Shown here: in pieces, positions 46,920-57,392 of the stretch
Position numbering within the stretch: position 1 is the stretch's first letter
Layout: each line of letters starts with the position of its first letter
Origin: Torymus aiolomorphi
Taxonomy: Eukaryota; Arthropoda; Insecta; Hymenoptera; Torymidae
DNA: 64,000 nucleotides
Reading direction: 5' to 3'
Assembly: GCA_036365515.1 (NCBI GenBank)
Contig: CM070873.1
Location: 76,038,529-76,102,528, forward strand
Made by a program: the position numbers and the translations under genes
The notes under the pieces: model-generated
The model's input: only the letters and a program-made list of their open reading frames with translations
Database searches by the model: none
Told to the model about the DNA's origin: nothing

Positions 46920-47143
46920 AAACCAGCACGCCCGGCCCCAGACCCTTATTTGGTGAGACGCCCACGACTACGGATGGAGACGAGACAGAGCTGAATAAAG
47001 TTTCGTTAGTCGACCCGCAGCAAAAGGAGCAGGGGCTATCTGTCACACCAGAAGGAAGGAAGGGCCCCGAGGTAACGATATCAGCAGGGCATTCACATAA
47101 GGGGGTCATCTATGAGAAAGGTGAGTTTCTTGCTGTACGAAAC
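46920..47143 (+). other. Inter-ORF segment of Gypsy copy 1
   Basis: Open only in short frames; KGPEVTISAGHSHKGVIYEK lies in the frame that continues into the next ORF. Confidence 0.4.
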
Positions 47144-47755
47144 ATGGACAACGGATTCTTTCTTTGTCAGACGACCCGTAATATATCCAATACAGAGGGA
47201 CGTATTCGAATACCCTGGCTGACGCAATCAGAGGAAAATGAGCAGGTTTACGCCTTGAACTACCACGATCATGTGGAATTTCCGTGTATAATGACAAATG
47301 TCACGTTAACAAAAATCTCGAAAAATAGATTCCACCTGCCAAGGCAGGAGCAAGCTCGGATAATGCAAATATTAAAGGAATCCATCAAAGCGGATAAAAA
47401 CCCCGCGTCACAGGAGCACAGGCAGGACTTCTGTAACGATCTTAGCAAAAATATCGACAGCCCGAATCCCGAGGCGAGTAACGTACCCTCTGCGGAGAAT
47501 AGATTTAAAGCAGCGCCACCACAGCTGGAATTTAACGCCGAACACATAACAACACCAGAAATTGTAGTCATCCAAGGCTTCTATATAGAGGACACAATGG
47601 TACCAGTTGAAACAGACCCTCTAAGTGAGTCCGCAATGGATAGATTGCGACAATTATTAAACAATTCGGGAAAAAAGAACACAAAAATAAAATTCACTGT
47701 TGACATGGTAGAAAAAGAGGAAGACGGGCGTTCAGGACTCCGCATTGACGTATAG
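47144..47755 (+). pseudogene. Gypsy copy 1 extra ORF region A (between RNase H and integrase)
   Basis: A 203-residue ORF, also present in copy 2 (56542-57042). Marks: YALNYHDHVEFPCIMTNVTL, QARIMQILKESIKADKN, TKIKFTVDMVEKEEDG. It has no known retroelement domain that I recognise. The frame is open upstream of the ATG (HSHKGVIYEKGEFLAV), so it was probably part of a longer polyprotein. The stop at 47755 is shared by copy 2. Confidence 0.6.
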
Positions 47756-47922
47756 CAAATAAAAGATCAACCACAGGCACCTCCCACACTCACGGAAACT
47801 CTTCATGAAAGTATCAAACCACACGAAAACCTTGAGTGTAATGAAGAGGGCCCACTAAAAGAAGAAAGTGGTCCCATCATTAGTGATCATGAGGGAAGAG
47901 ATCAGTTACGATCGAAGCCGAA

Positions 47923-48333
47923 ATGCCATCCTTTGATGAGTTACACGAAAAAGAATGCCCGAACCGTGAATATCCTCGGAGGAAAGACTTTTATGATATT
48001 ATTCCTACTTGTGAAGGGGATGGAAGTATGAAAAGTGTAGAGAGTAATGTCTCACTAACGAAAGAGATCGATGAACATACCCTTTTACAAGACCAAAATG
48101 GTAACATCTTAATGGATCACAAAGATATTCAAGAAGACAATGTTGAGTCAGAATCATTTAGTGAAACCGAATCAGAAGCACTCAGTATGGAAACGGACAA
48201 TGAGTCGAGCAATCATCATAATAATAATACCAGTACGGCTCATCAGAAAATGGAGGTAACAAACCCTCCGGAGGTCCGCGATATCACCCATCTGGACGCT
48301 TTGGCACGAAGATTTTATGTATATACTGAATAA
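47923..48333 (+). pseudogene. Gypsy copy 1 extra ORF region B, acidic
   Basis: 136 residues, strongly acidic and Ser/Asn-rich (ESEALSMETDNESSNHHNNN), beginning MPSFDELHEKECPNREYP and ending ARRFYVYTE. It resembles a flexible linker. Counterpart in copy 2 at 55951-56361 with the same end. Confidence 0.55.
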
Positions 48334-48425
48334 TCGCTATGCGCACAACCCGATGCATCTCTCACTTGAGATACTAACATACCGAGCTCTACTAGAAATA
48401 GAAGATAGAACTGCGATAAAAATTA

Positions 48426-48873
48426 TTGGAAAGCCCAGCACTAAGGAACTGCGGTAGCCCTCAGGAAGCATGTGATATTTTGTCATCGCCTACGGAATGC
48501 GCAGACGCCTATTGTGTATACATTTTCGCACAGGAATATGGTAAAAATATATGCGTGCACTCTCATGAAGAAGATATAGTAAAATTCTTGCACCATAAGG
48601 TAAACGACAATCCCGAGTTTGTACATTTACATCTTATTGGGTATCATTATACGCCATACCTTCCTGCAACCGGAACTCACTAAATACATTGGTCCAAAAC
48701 ATATCGGTCGAGGGTAACAGTTGCGAACAGCTATCTAACGGGCTATCTACCACACCAGGGATAATGACTCGTTATCTTGTAACAGAAGTCAGACCATCGC
48801 ACATCTCACCCACGTGGTTTCTAAATAATAGCGACAGTACGATGTTCACGCATGTACAGCAGCTAGACGAATA
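48426..48873 (+). pseudogene. Gypsy copy 1 extra ORF region C
   Basis: Frame 48426-48683 reads CGSPQEACDILSSPTECADA and HSHEEDIVKFLHHKVND; after a private frameshift it continues at 48689 (NISVEGNSCEQLSNG) to a stop at 48871-48873 after QQLDE. Copy 2 has this as one 149-residue frame (55409-55858), which fixes the original continuity. No known domain recognised. Confidence 0.55.
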
Positions 48874-48883
48874 ACCTTTTGGG

Positions 48884-49270
48884 TATAAAGAAAACCTGGT
48901 GTATGTATTAACTTCCGACATTTTTCTGGAGACAGAAGTCTTAGAAGCTCTACTAGAAAGGAAATACATATCGGAGGATGAACTTAGGAGTTCCGAGAGA
49001 TCCGTAGGCGTGATACATACAACGGAAACAACTAAAGGTAGAATATTGGGAATATTTGTAAAGCCACATTTGGATAGTATACCCCTACGACCAGGTATGA
49101 GATAGTGCGTAAAGACGCTAAAACAAATACTAATAAAATTCGGGGTACGCTCCATAGGAATTATACGAGATTTGAGGATATTATCAATAACAGAATTGAA
49201 CGTTTTCATTGAACTATGCAACAAAACCTTCCATGGGATGGAGTTGATGGTGGTATTCTTTAGGAATAAC
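48884..49270 (+). pseudogene. Gypsy copy 1 extra ORF region D, compact fold candidate
   Basis: YVLTSDIFLETEVLEALLER, SVGVIHTTETTKGRILGIFV and KTLKQILIKFGVRSIGII form alternating hydrophobic strands and helices. I recall similar sequence ahead of the integrase in Gypsy elements of ants, where it also has no named function. The pattern recalls alpha/beta nucleotide-binding folds such as macro domains, but this is speculative. A private stop (TAG 49102-49104) replaces a codon that is open in copy 2 (54986-55384). Confidence 0.55.
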
Positions 49271-49286
49271 TACCCATACCAAAGGT

Positions 49287-50355
49287 AGAGCATTATTACA
49301 GGATAATCAAAGAATATCAGGAGTCTACAATTGGTGGTCATAAGGGCATAACGAAGACATATGATAAGCTGTCCCATGACTATTATTGGAGGAATATGCA
49401 GTCTGATGTACGTCAGTTCGTACGAGGTTGTCCGGACTGCCAAACTCAGAAGCTGGTCAAAGTTAAAATACGTCTACCAATGCTTATCACGGATACACCC
49501 TCAAAACCCTTCAGCAAAATCTCCATTGATCTTGTAGAACCTAAGGAGCCGACCGAAGCTGGCAATCAGTACATCTTGACTGTTCAGGATAATTTAAGAA
49601 ATACTGCATATTAGTGCCACTAGTAAAACAGGTTACAGCAGAAGAGGTGACACGAGTATTGACCAATAAAGTCATCAGATACTTTGGACCCCCGAGTACG
49701 CTCATAACTGATCAAGGGTCGTATTTCATGAACAGAACTCTGGAGGAGTTCACTCGAGCTTTCAACATAAATAAATTCTGTACGACGGCTTATCATCCGC
49801 AGTCAAATGGGGGCATCGACAGGATGCACCACACCCTCAACGAATGCTTAAAGATGTACCTCAACGAATTCAGAAACTGGGACGAACTACTGCCTCTTGC
49901 ACAGCATTCCTACAATGTAACCATGCATGAAGGGTTGGGGTACAGCCCATATGAAGTTATATTTGGGTATAGAGCACGAACGCCCTCCAGCTTTCCGTCC
50001 CGTGAAAAATTGCTTACATACAATGAATATATGGCAGATACTACAAACACCCTAAGCTTAATTGCGGACAATGGCCGCAATGAACTTAGCTCAATCTAAA
50101 TACAAATCGAAATTCTATTATGATCAAAAGCAAAATACTAGACAATTTCGGGAAGGAGAGATGGTGTATCTCTTGAGAAAGCCGAAACACGGGAAAACCG
50201 ACCAAGAGAATATCGGGCCGTGTGAAATTATAGAAGTAAATTATGACAATCACAACGCCAAAATACAGAAAGGAAAACAGAGGAAAATTGTTCACATGGA
50301 TCTCTTAAAACGAAATTACGAAATACCTCGGAGAATGAATGAACACGGGCCCTAA
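49287..50355 (+). pseudogene. Gypsy copy 1 integrase
   Basis: H2C2 zinc finger: GGHKGITKTYDKLSHDYYW then FVRGCPDCQTQK. Catalytic core: KISIDLVEP (first Asp) and LITDQGSYF (second Asp). The DDE Glu position reads NGGIDRMHHTL with Asp instead of Glu, in both copies. The C-terminus contains EGEMVYLLRKPKHGK and KIVHMDLLKRNYEIP, a GPY/F-like end. Frame breaks occur at 49614 and about 50090. It would insert the element DNA into the genome; the active site is probably inactive. Confidence 0.85.
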
Positions 50356-50715
50356 GGGGTGGAACTATATATTAGCAACACAAATACTAAGATTATAAAG
50401 AAGGAACGTGAATAATATTAATCTAATACCAATCTAATAGAATAAACATAAACTAGAATTAGTAACATTTTTATTTTTTTTTGCGGCCCCTCAGACGCCG
50501 CACATGCAATTAGGGGGGTTATAGTTTCTTTTTGGCGGCCCTTAAGACGCCGCACAAACAACGGCAGATAAATTACTAGTAGACACATATTATGGAATAT
50601 ATTTTGCTTCCTCCTAGAGGAAGCTTTGTGATATTAAATTTTTGAGTTGTTGTAAAAACATGTTATAATTGTGTTCCGAGGTGTTAGGAATCAAAATACA
50701 TGGTTTTCGAAAAAT
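50356..50715 (+). other. 3' untranslated end of Gypsy copy 1, no LTR
   Basis: Contains two similar blocks, TTTGCGGCCCCTCAGACGCC (about 50480) and TTGGCGGCCCTTAAGACGCC (about 50533), each followed by GCACA. GCGGCCCTCAGACG directly precedes the LTR start at 29486-29500 (complement), so the 3' LTR should begin here but is absent. Confidence 0.5.
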
Positions 50716-50733
50716 GTCTTTATGGATGTGTGT

Positions 50734-50778
<45 letters not shown>

Positions 50779-51785
50779 TGTGTGTGCACGTGTGTGTGTG
50801 TGTGTGTGTGTGTACGCCTGGATCTCAGCTTCTACTAGGTTGATTTTGACCGGACAGGTCTCATTTTCTTTGTTTTTTTTGCGTGATGGCGGGTCAAAAA
50901 TCCGTTTTTTGATTGGGGCGATGCGTTTTTGTTTTTTTTCAAATTTTCGATTTTCTCAAAACTGGTTTTTGAGTTTTCTTAATGATAGGATCGAGTTATT
51001 CGAATCTGATGGGTAGCGTTCGAAAGAGAATTAAAATACCTATATTTTCTAAAAAAAAAAAAAAAGTTTCTAGCTATCACGGTTCTTTTCTTATTAACAA
51101 AAACGTGTTTTTTTTAGAAGCTTGTAACTCCTAAACTTAACGGTCAATTTTTTTTAGAAAAATCATGATAACACAGAATATAAATAGCTATAATCTTTTA
51201 AAATTTGAATACATTCTGTAGGCTAGATTTTGAGTAAAAAATTGATAAATGAAAAAAATCAGTTTTGTATGTCCAACGATTACAAGAGTAAAATTGACTT
51301 AATGGCTTCAATATTCATTTAAGAGGTAGATTTTTTATAGTCCTCGGTCTAGTTCTTTGGGCAAAATGATTGGTCCATATATTTCAGAGATATTTGAGGT
51401 TAAAAATTTTTTTGACATTTCTTTAAAATCGTAATTTCTCGAGAACGGCTCTATGTATCTGAATGGGGTGGGTGGCATACGAAAGAGAATTAAAATACCT
51501 ATATTTTCTAAAAAAAATAATTTTCTATCTATCACGGTTCTTTAGTTATCATCAAAAACAGAATCGTGTTTTTATTTTAAAACTCATAACTCCGATGATG
51601 TTATCATTAGTATATTATAAAAGTATATAGTATTGGCGTCAAAATGTAATATGTTTGAATTTTCAAGATTGAATTCTTGAGTTTAAGTATTCAAAACTGA
51701 TGAATAATTAAAATAATATAAGAGTAGGTGGCGCTCCGATCTGGGTAGCGTGTAGTGCAGTATTTATTCCGACCGGGTCCAATAT
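50716..51785 (+). repeat. Dispersed repeat R, copy 1, starting with (GT)n
   Basis: Begins TGGATGTGTGTGTG with a (GT)n/(GC) tract to 50813, continues GCGTGATGGCGGGTCAAAAA and ends GTAGTGCAGTATTTATTCCG. It has an internal diverged duplication (about 51000-51130 and 51470-51600, both with GAGAATTAAAATACCTATAT). The same element starts at 63080 in direct orientation and its 3' end lies inverted at 53945-54165. Noncoding. Confidence 0.75.
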
Positions 51786-51864
51786 GCTGTGGGTTAGTCA
51801 TGAATCCCGCAGTACTGCATACACGCCTACACGGTGCGGTGCGTCGTGCGTTGTGCGTACATAT

Positions 51865-52290
51865 AAGGGCTTTTCTAGTGCTTTGATAATTTGTCGCCAT
51901 ATTGGAAATTATAGGAAATTATATCATAGGAAATTATGGATTAGTTTGTCCCCATATTGGGAAATATAGCATTTATCTTTTCTTCATGATATCGATTAAC
52001 CGGAAGAAGTAGAACTGGACATGATAAGGTAAATGATTTATGGATTTATGTACCTCTACATTCATTAAATAGATAAAGATTCACCCCGGCAGAATTTATA
52101 AAGAATCCATAAAGCATTTACCTTATCAAGTCCAGTTCTACTTCTTGCGGTTAATCGATGTCATGAAGAAAAGATAAATGCTATATTTCCCAATATGGGG
52201 ACAAACTAATCCATAAAGCATTTACCTTATCAAGTTCACTTCTAGGTTAAGCCCAATATGGCGACAAATTATCAAAGCACCTCTCCAAAG
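51865..52290. mobile_element. Foldback element with ~30-bp outer inverted ends
   Basis: Outer ends GTGCTTTGATAATTTGTCGC and GCGACAAATTATCAAAGCAC; inner arms around 51940-52030 and 52115-52210 (TATAGCATTTATCTTTTCTT versus AAGAAAAGATAAATGCTATA). CATAAAGCATTTACCTTATC is additionally duplicated in the right half. No target duplication identified. Confidence 0.7.
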
Positions 52291-52487
52291 GTGCAGCACC
52301 TGAGCCCTCGTGCGTAGCGCTGCTCCAATTTGGTAGGCACCTATCAGTGCCGAGAGGTGGCATATAGGCACTTCCGTAATAATTAAATGTCAACCAATTA
52401 CACTACGATCCAAAAGAATAGTCAGCGAGGCGCAGCGCGGTTAAGCAAGGGTGCAGAGCACTAAGGGACTGTCCACATAGCGTCTCA

Positions 52488-52670
52488 TGTGCCTTGTCTC
52501 TCATGTCTCAAGCGCGAAAAAAAATGTTGTCCGATTTCTTATACATTTATAGTTTATGGCAATAGAAAACTATACAGAAGGAATGACCATAGATTAGAAA
52601 TTATTAAGATTGTGGATCACGACTTTTTTCGCACTTGAGACATGAGACAAGAGACAAGGCACATGAGATT
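52488..52670. repeat. Short inverted repeat, ~40-bp arms
   Basis: CATGTGCCTTGTCTCTCATG and TCTCAAGCGC on the left answer GCACTTGAGACATGAGAC and AAGAGACAAGGCACATGAG on the right. Confidence 0.7.
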
Positions 52671-53870
52671 AAAAAAACATGTTTTTGTTAATAACAAAAG
52701 AACAATGATAGCTATAAATTTTTTTTTCTTAAAAAATATGAATTATGAAATATAAAAAAACACGTTTTTGTTAATAACAAAACAATCGTGATAGCTATTT
52801 GTTTTATTATAAAATATAGATATTTTACTGCTATTTCAAATGATAACTTTATTTATCAGCTCAAAATTTATATAAATTTGATATAAATAATTAAATTTAA
52901 AAATTAATAATTTTTAATATTCATAAATGAATTTAATTATAATTATGCAATAAGTTTTTTAAAAAATTATAAATTTTGTTATTAAAAATTAATTAAAGGA
53001 ATCAACAAATTACGGTTGAGGAAGCTACGGGCCAATGAATTGGCAGCGGTTTTTTATATATATATAACCTAGTAGAGAGATATACTTTCCCGACAGTAAG
53101 AACAAATATTTTTCCGTACACGATGGTACACAGTAAAGACAACAGAGAAGGAAATATGAATAAGCTGGTTCATTACGGAATAAGATGTTATACACAGCGG
53201 ATAGTAATAAGTAATAATTTATCAATGAACCTTTTTGTAATTACAAGTCGGAAACCGTTAAAGAAAAAAAAAGGGTTTCCCACTATGTAAACTATAATAT
53301 TATGTATGATTAGGTTAAGAAAAAATATATAATTGTAGAATTCTACAATAAGAAGTCTTAAAAAACGGCCAAAGGTACCGTAAATATAAAACATGTTCCG
53401 CGACTAAATATAGGAAGTATTATCAAGGAAAAAAAAAAATAAAAAAATAAATAAACAAAAAATGAGAAAGGAAAGAAAGAAAAAAATATGCAACAAGAAA
53501 AAAAAAAGAAACATATATAATAACCAATATTCATTTAATTATAAGCAGCCGCAACCTGGAGAACTCGACGCCCGGCGCACGCACTAGGGCGCTCAGCTGT
53601 TGAACGTTAGGAAACTATGGAAGAAGAAAGAGATAATCAGAAATAAAAAAAAAGAAAGACAATAATGGAAAAGATAATACAAATAGTATGCAAAACACCT
53701 CGAATTACTCACAATGTGGACGAAGCAGGGCGCACGTAGACCATGGGGGGAGCTCATAAAATCGCACACCCACGCTAAAGTCTTCCTGCAATGAACGTGG
53801 ACAAACTTCTGGCACTCTCCACCAACAAAGAAGGGTTTTTGAGTCATTTCTTTTTGTCTTTCTTCGTTTC
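52671..53870. other. Palindrome spacer, R-like fragments and A-rich sequence
   Basis: 52670-52820 contains two inverse fragments resembling repeat R (ACGTTTTTGTTAATAACAAA, TGATAGCTAT). 53420-53530 is purine/A-rich. Nothing coding recognised. Confidence 0.45.

Positions 53871-53871
<1 letters not shown>

Positions 53872-53938
<67 letters not shown>
53872..53938. repeat. (TA)n microsatellite at the end of inverted repeat R
   Basis: Pure TA next to GTATATCCCGGTCGGAATAA, the end of repeat R. Confidence 0.95.
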
Positions 53939-53944
<6 letters not shown>

Positions 53945-54165
53945 CCCGGTCGGAATAAATACTGCACTACACGCTACCCAGATCGGAGCGCCACCTACTC
54001 TTATATTATTTTAATTATTCATCAGTTTTGAATACTTAAACTCAAGAATTCAATCTTGAAAATTCAAACATATTACATTTTGACGACAATACTATATACT
54101 AATTTTATAATATACTAATGATAACATCATCGGAGTTATGAGTTTTAACTCATAATAGAATTTCG
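53945..54165 (-). repeat. Dispersed repeat R, copy 2, 3' end only, inverted
   Basis: Reverse complement of 51575-51785, joined directly to the Gypsy copy 2 integrase at about 54145-54150. Complementary to the left arm of the large palindrome except for a missing internal stretch. Confidence 0.75.
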
Positions 54166-54173
54166 ATTTGTAT

Positions 54174-54960
54174 TTAGATTGAGCTAAGTTCATTGTGGCC
54201 ATTGTCCGCAATTAAGCTTAGGGAGTTTGTAGTATCTGCCATATATTCATTGTATGTAAGCCATTTTTCACGGGACGGAAAGCTGGAGGGCGTTCGTGCT
54301 CTATACCCAAATATAACTTCATGTGGGCTGTACCCCAACCCTTCATGCATGGTTACATTGTAGGAATGCTGTGCAAGAGGCAGTAGTTCGTCCCAGTTTC
54401 TGAATTCGTTGAGGTACATCTTTAAGCATTCGTTGAGGGTGTAGTGCATCCTGTCGATGCCCCCATTTGACTGCGGATGATAAGCCGTCGTACAGAATTT
54501 ATTTATGTTGAAAGCTCGAGTGAACTCCTCCAGAGTTCTGTTCACGAAATACGACCCTTGATCAGTTATGAGCGTACTCGGGGGGTCCAAAGTATCTGAT
54601 GACTTTATTGGTCAATACTCGAATCACCTCTTCTGCTGTAACCTGTTTTACTAGTGGCACTAATATGCAGTATTACCTAAATTATCCTGCACAGTCAAGA
54701 TGTACTGATTGCCAGCTTCGGTCGGCTCCTTAGGTTCTACAAGATCCATAGAGATTTTGCTGAAGGGTTTTGAGGGTGTATCCGTGATAAGCATTGGTAG
54801 ACGTATTTTAACTTTGACCAGCTTCTGAGTTTGGCAGTCCAGACAGCCTCGTACGAACTGACGTACATCAGACTGCATATTCCTCCAATAATACTCATGA
54901 GACAGCTTATCATACGTCTTCGTTATGCCCTTATGACCACCAATTGTAGACTACTGATAT
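54174..54960 (-). pseudogene. Gypsy copy 2 integrase, 3'-truncated
   Basis: FVRGCLDCQTQK (zinc finger end), KISMDLVEP, LITDQGSYF and NGGIDRMHYTL are all present, including the Asp at the catalytic Glu position. The C-terminal domain is missing: sequence homologous to copy 1 stops near its base 50133 and repeat R follows. Broken at 54590-54660 as in copy 1. Confidence 0.85.
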
Positions 54961-54985
54961 TCTTTGATTATCCTGTAACAATGCT

Positions 54986-55384
54986 CTACCTTTGGTATGG
55001 GTAGTTATTCCTAAAGAATACCACCATCAACTCCATCCCATGGAAGGTTTTGTTGCATAGTTCAATGAAAACGTTCCATTCTGTTATTGATAATATCCTC
55101 AAATCTCGTATAATTCCTATGGAGCGTATCCCGAATTTCATTAGTATTTGTTTTAGCGTCTTTACGCACTGTCTCATATCTGGTCGTAGGGGTATACTAT
55201 CCACATGTGGCTTTACAAATATTCCTAATATTCTACCTTTAGTTGTTTCCGTTGTATGTATCATATGTATCACGCCTACGGATCTCTCGGAACTCCTAAG
55301 TTCATCCTCCGATATGTATTTCCTTTCTAGTAGAGCTTCTAGGACTTCTGTCTCCAGAAAAATGTCGGAAGTTAATACATACAC
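54986..55384 (-). pseudogene. Gypsy copy 2 extra ORF region D
   Basis: 132 residues, longer than in copy 1 because the internal stop is absent: YVLTSDIFLETEVLEALLER through FIELCNKTFHGMELMVVFF. It has a two-codon MI insertion (VIHMIHTTETTK), so the copies have diverged since duplication. Function unknown. Confidence 0.55.
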
Positions 55385-55408
55385 CAGGTTTTCTTTATAC
55401 CCAAAAGG

Positions 55409-55858
55409 TTATTCGTCTAGCTGCTGTATATGCATGAACATCGTACTGTCGCTATTATTTAGAAACCACGTGGGTGAGATGTGCGATGGTCTGGCTTCTG
55501 TTACAAGATAACGAGTCATTATCCCTGGTGTGGTAGATAGCCCGTTAGGTAGCTGTTCGCAACTGTTACCCTCGACCGATATGTTTTGGACCAATGTATT
55601 TAGTGAGTTCTCGGTTGCAGGAAGGTATGGCGTATAATGATACCCAATAAGATGTAAATGTACAAACTCGGGATTGTCGTTTACCTTATGGTGCAAGAAT
55701 TTTACTATATCTTCTTCATGATAGTGCACGCATATATTTTTACCATATTCCTGTACGAAAATGTATACACAATAGGCGTCTGCGAATTCCGTAGGTGATG
55801 ACAAAATATCACATGCTTCCTGAGGGCTACCACAGTTCCTCAGTGCTGGACTTTCCAA
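55409..55858 (-). pseudogene. Gypsy copy 2 extra ORF region C
   Basis: 149 uninterrupted residues from CGSPQEACDILSSPTEFADA to FMHIQQLDE; best guide to the original protein here. The final stop is shared with copy 1. Confidence 0.55.
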
Positions 55859-55950
55859 TAATTTTTATCGCAGTTCTATCTTCTATTTCTAGGAGAGCTC
55901 GGTATGTTAGTATCCCAAGTGAGAGATGCATCGGGTTGTGCGCATAGCGA

Positions 55951-56361
55951 TTATTCAGTGTATACATAAAATCTTCGTACCAAAGCGTCCAGATGGGTGA
56001 TATCGCGGACCTCCGGAGGGTTTGTTACCTCCATTTTCTGATGAGCCGTACTGGTATTATTATTATGATGATTGCTCGACTCATTGTCCGTTTCCATACT
56101 GAGTGCTTCTGATTCGTTTTCACTAAATGATTCTGACTCAACATTGTCTTCTTGAATATCTTTGTGATCCATTAAGATGTTACCATTTTGGTCTTGTAAA
56201 GGGGTATGTTCATCGATCTGTTTCGTTAGTGAGACATTACTCTCTACACTTTTCATACTTCCATCCTCTTCACAAGCTGGATTAATATCATAAAAGTCTT
56301 TCCTCCGAGGATATTCACGGTTCGGGCATTCTTTTTCGTGTGACTCATCAAAGGATGGCAT
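55951..56361 (-). pseudogene. Gypsy copy 2 extra ORF region B, acidic
   Basis: 136 residues, same ends as copy 1 (MPSFDESHEKECPNREYP; RRFYVYTE) with scattered substitutions. Probably a disordered linker. Confidence 0.55.
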
Positions 56362-56541
56362 TTCGGCTTCGATCGGCAGGTTGAGCCCTAACTGATCTCT
56401 TTCCTCATGATCACTAATGATGGGACCACTTTCTTCTTTTCGTGGGCCATTTTCATTAGACTCAAGGTTTTCGTGCGGGTTGATACTTTCATGAAGAGTT
56501 TCCGTGAGTGTGGGAGGTGCCTGTGGTTGATCTTTTATTTG

Positions 56542-57190
56542 CTATACGTCAATGCGGAGTCCTGAACGCCCGTCTTCCTCTTTTTCCACCATGTCAATAG
56601 TGAATTTTATTTTTGTGCTCTTTTTTCCCGAATTGTTTAATAATTGTCGCAATCTATCCATTGCGGACTCACTTAGAGGGTCTGTTTCAACTGGTACCAT
56701 TGTTTCCTCTATATAGAAGTCTTGGATGACTACAATTTCTGGTGTTGTTATGTGTTCGGCGTTAAATTCCGGCTGCGGTGGCGCTGCTTTAAATCTATTC
56801 TTCGCAGCGGGTATGTTACTCGTCTCGGGATTCGGGCTGTCGATATTTTTGCTAAGATCGTTACAGAAGTCCTGCCTGTGCTCCTGTGACGCGGGGTTTT
56901 TATCCGCTTTGATGGATTCCTTTAATATTTGCATTATCCGAGCTTGCTTCTGCCTTGGCAGGTGGAATCTATTTTTCGAGATTTTTGTTAACGTGACATT
57001 TGTCATTATACACGCAAATTCCACATGATCATGGTAGTTCAAGGCGTAAACCTGCTCATTTTCCTCTGATTGCGTCAGCCAGGGTATTCGAATACGTCCC
57101 TCTGTATTGGATATATTACGGGTCGTCTGACAAAGAAAGAATCCGTTGTCGTTGTTTCGTACATCAAGAAACTCACCTTTCTCATAGATG
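56542..57190 (-). pseudogene. Gypsy copy 2 extra ORF region A
   Basis: Frame from the region around 57190 (KGVIYEKGEFL) to GLRIDV at 56542; the ATG-initiated part is 166 residues, with HLPRQKQARIMQILKES and FTIDMVEKEEDG. Stop shared with copy 1. Confidence 0.55.
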
Positions 57191-57392
57191 ACCCCCTTAT
57201 GTGAATGCCCTGCTGATATCGTTACCTCGGGGCCCTTCCTTCCTTCTGGTGTGACAGATAGCCCCTGCTCCTTTTGCTGCGGGTCGGCTAACGAAACTTT
57301 ATTCAGCTCTGTCTCGTCTCCATCCGTAGTCGTGGGCGTCTCACCAAATAAGAGTCTGGGGCCGGGCGTGATAGTTTCTAGGGAGAAGCACT

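Noticed and set aside
50669..51016. 115-residue ORF over the (GT)n tract
   Set aside because: Microsatellite and noncoding repeat R; no codon signal and not kept in copy 3.
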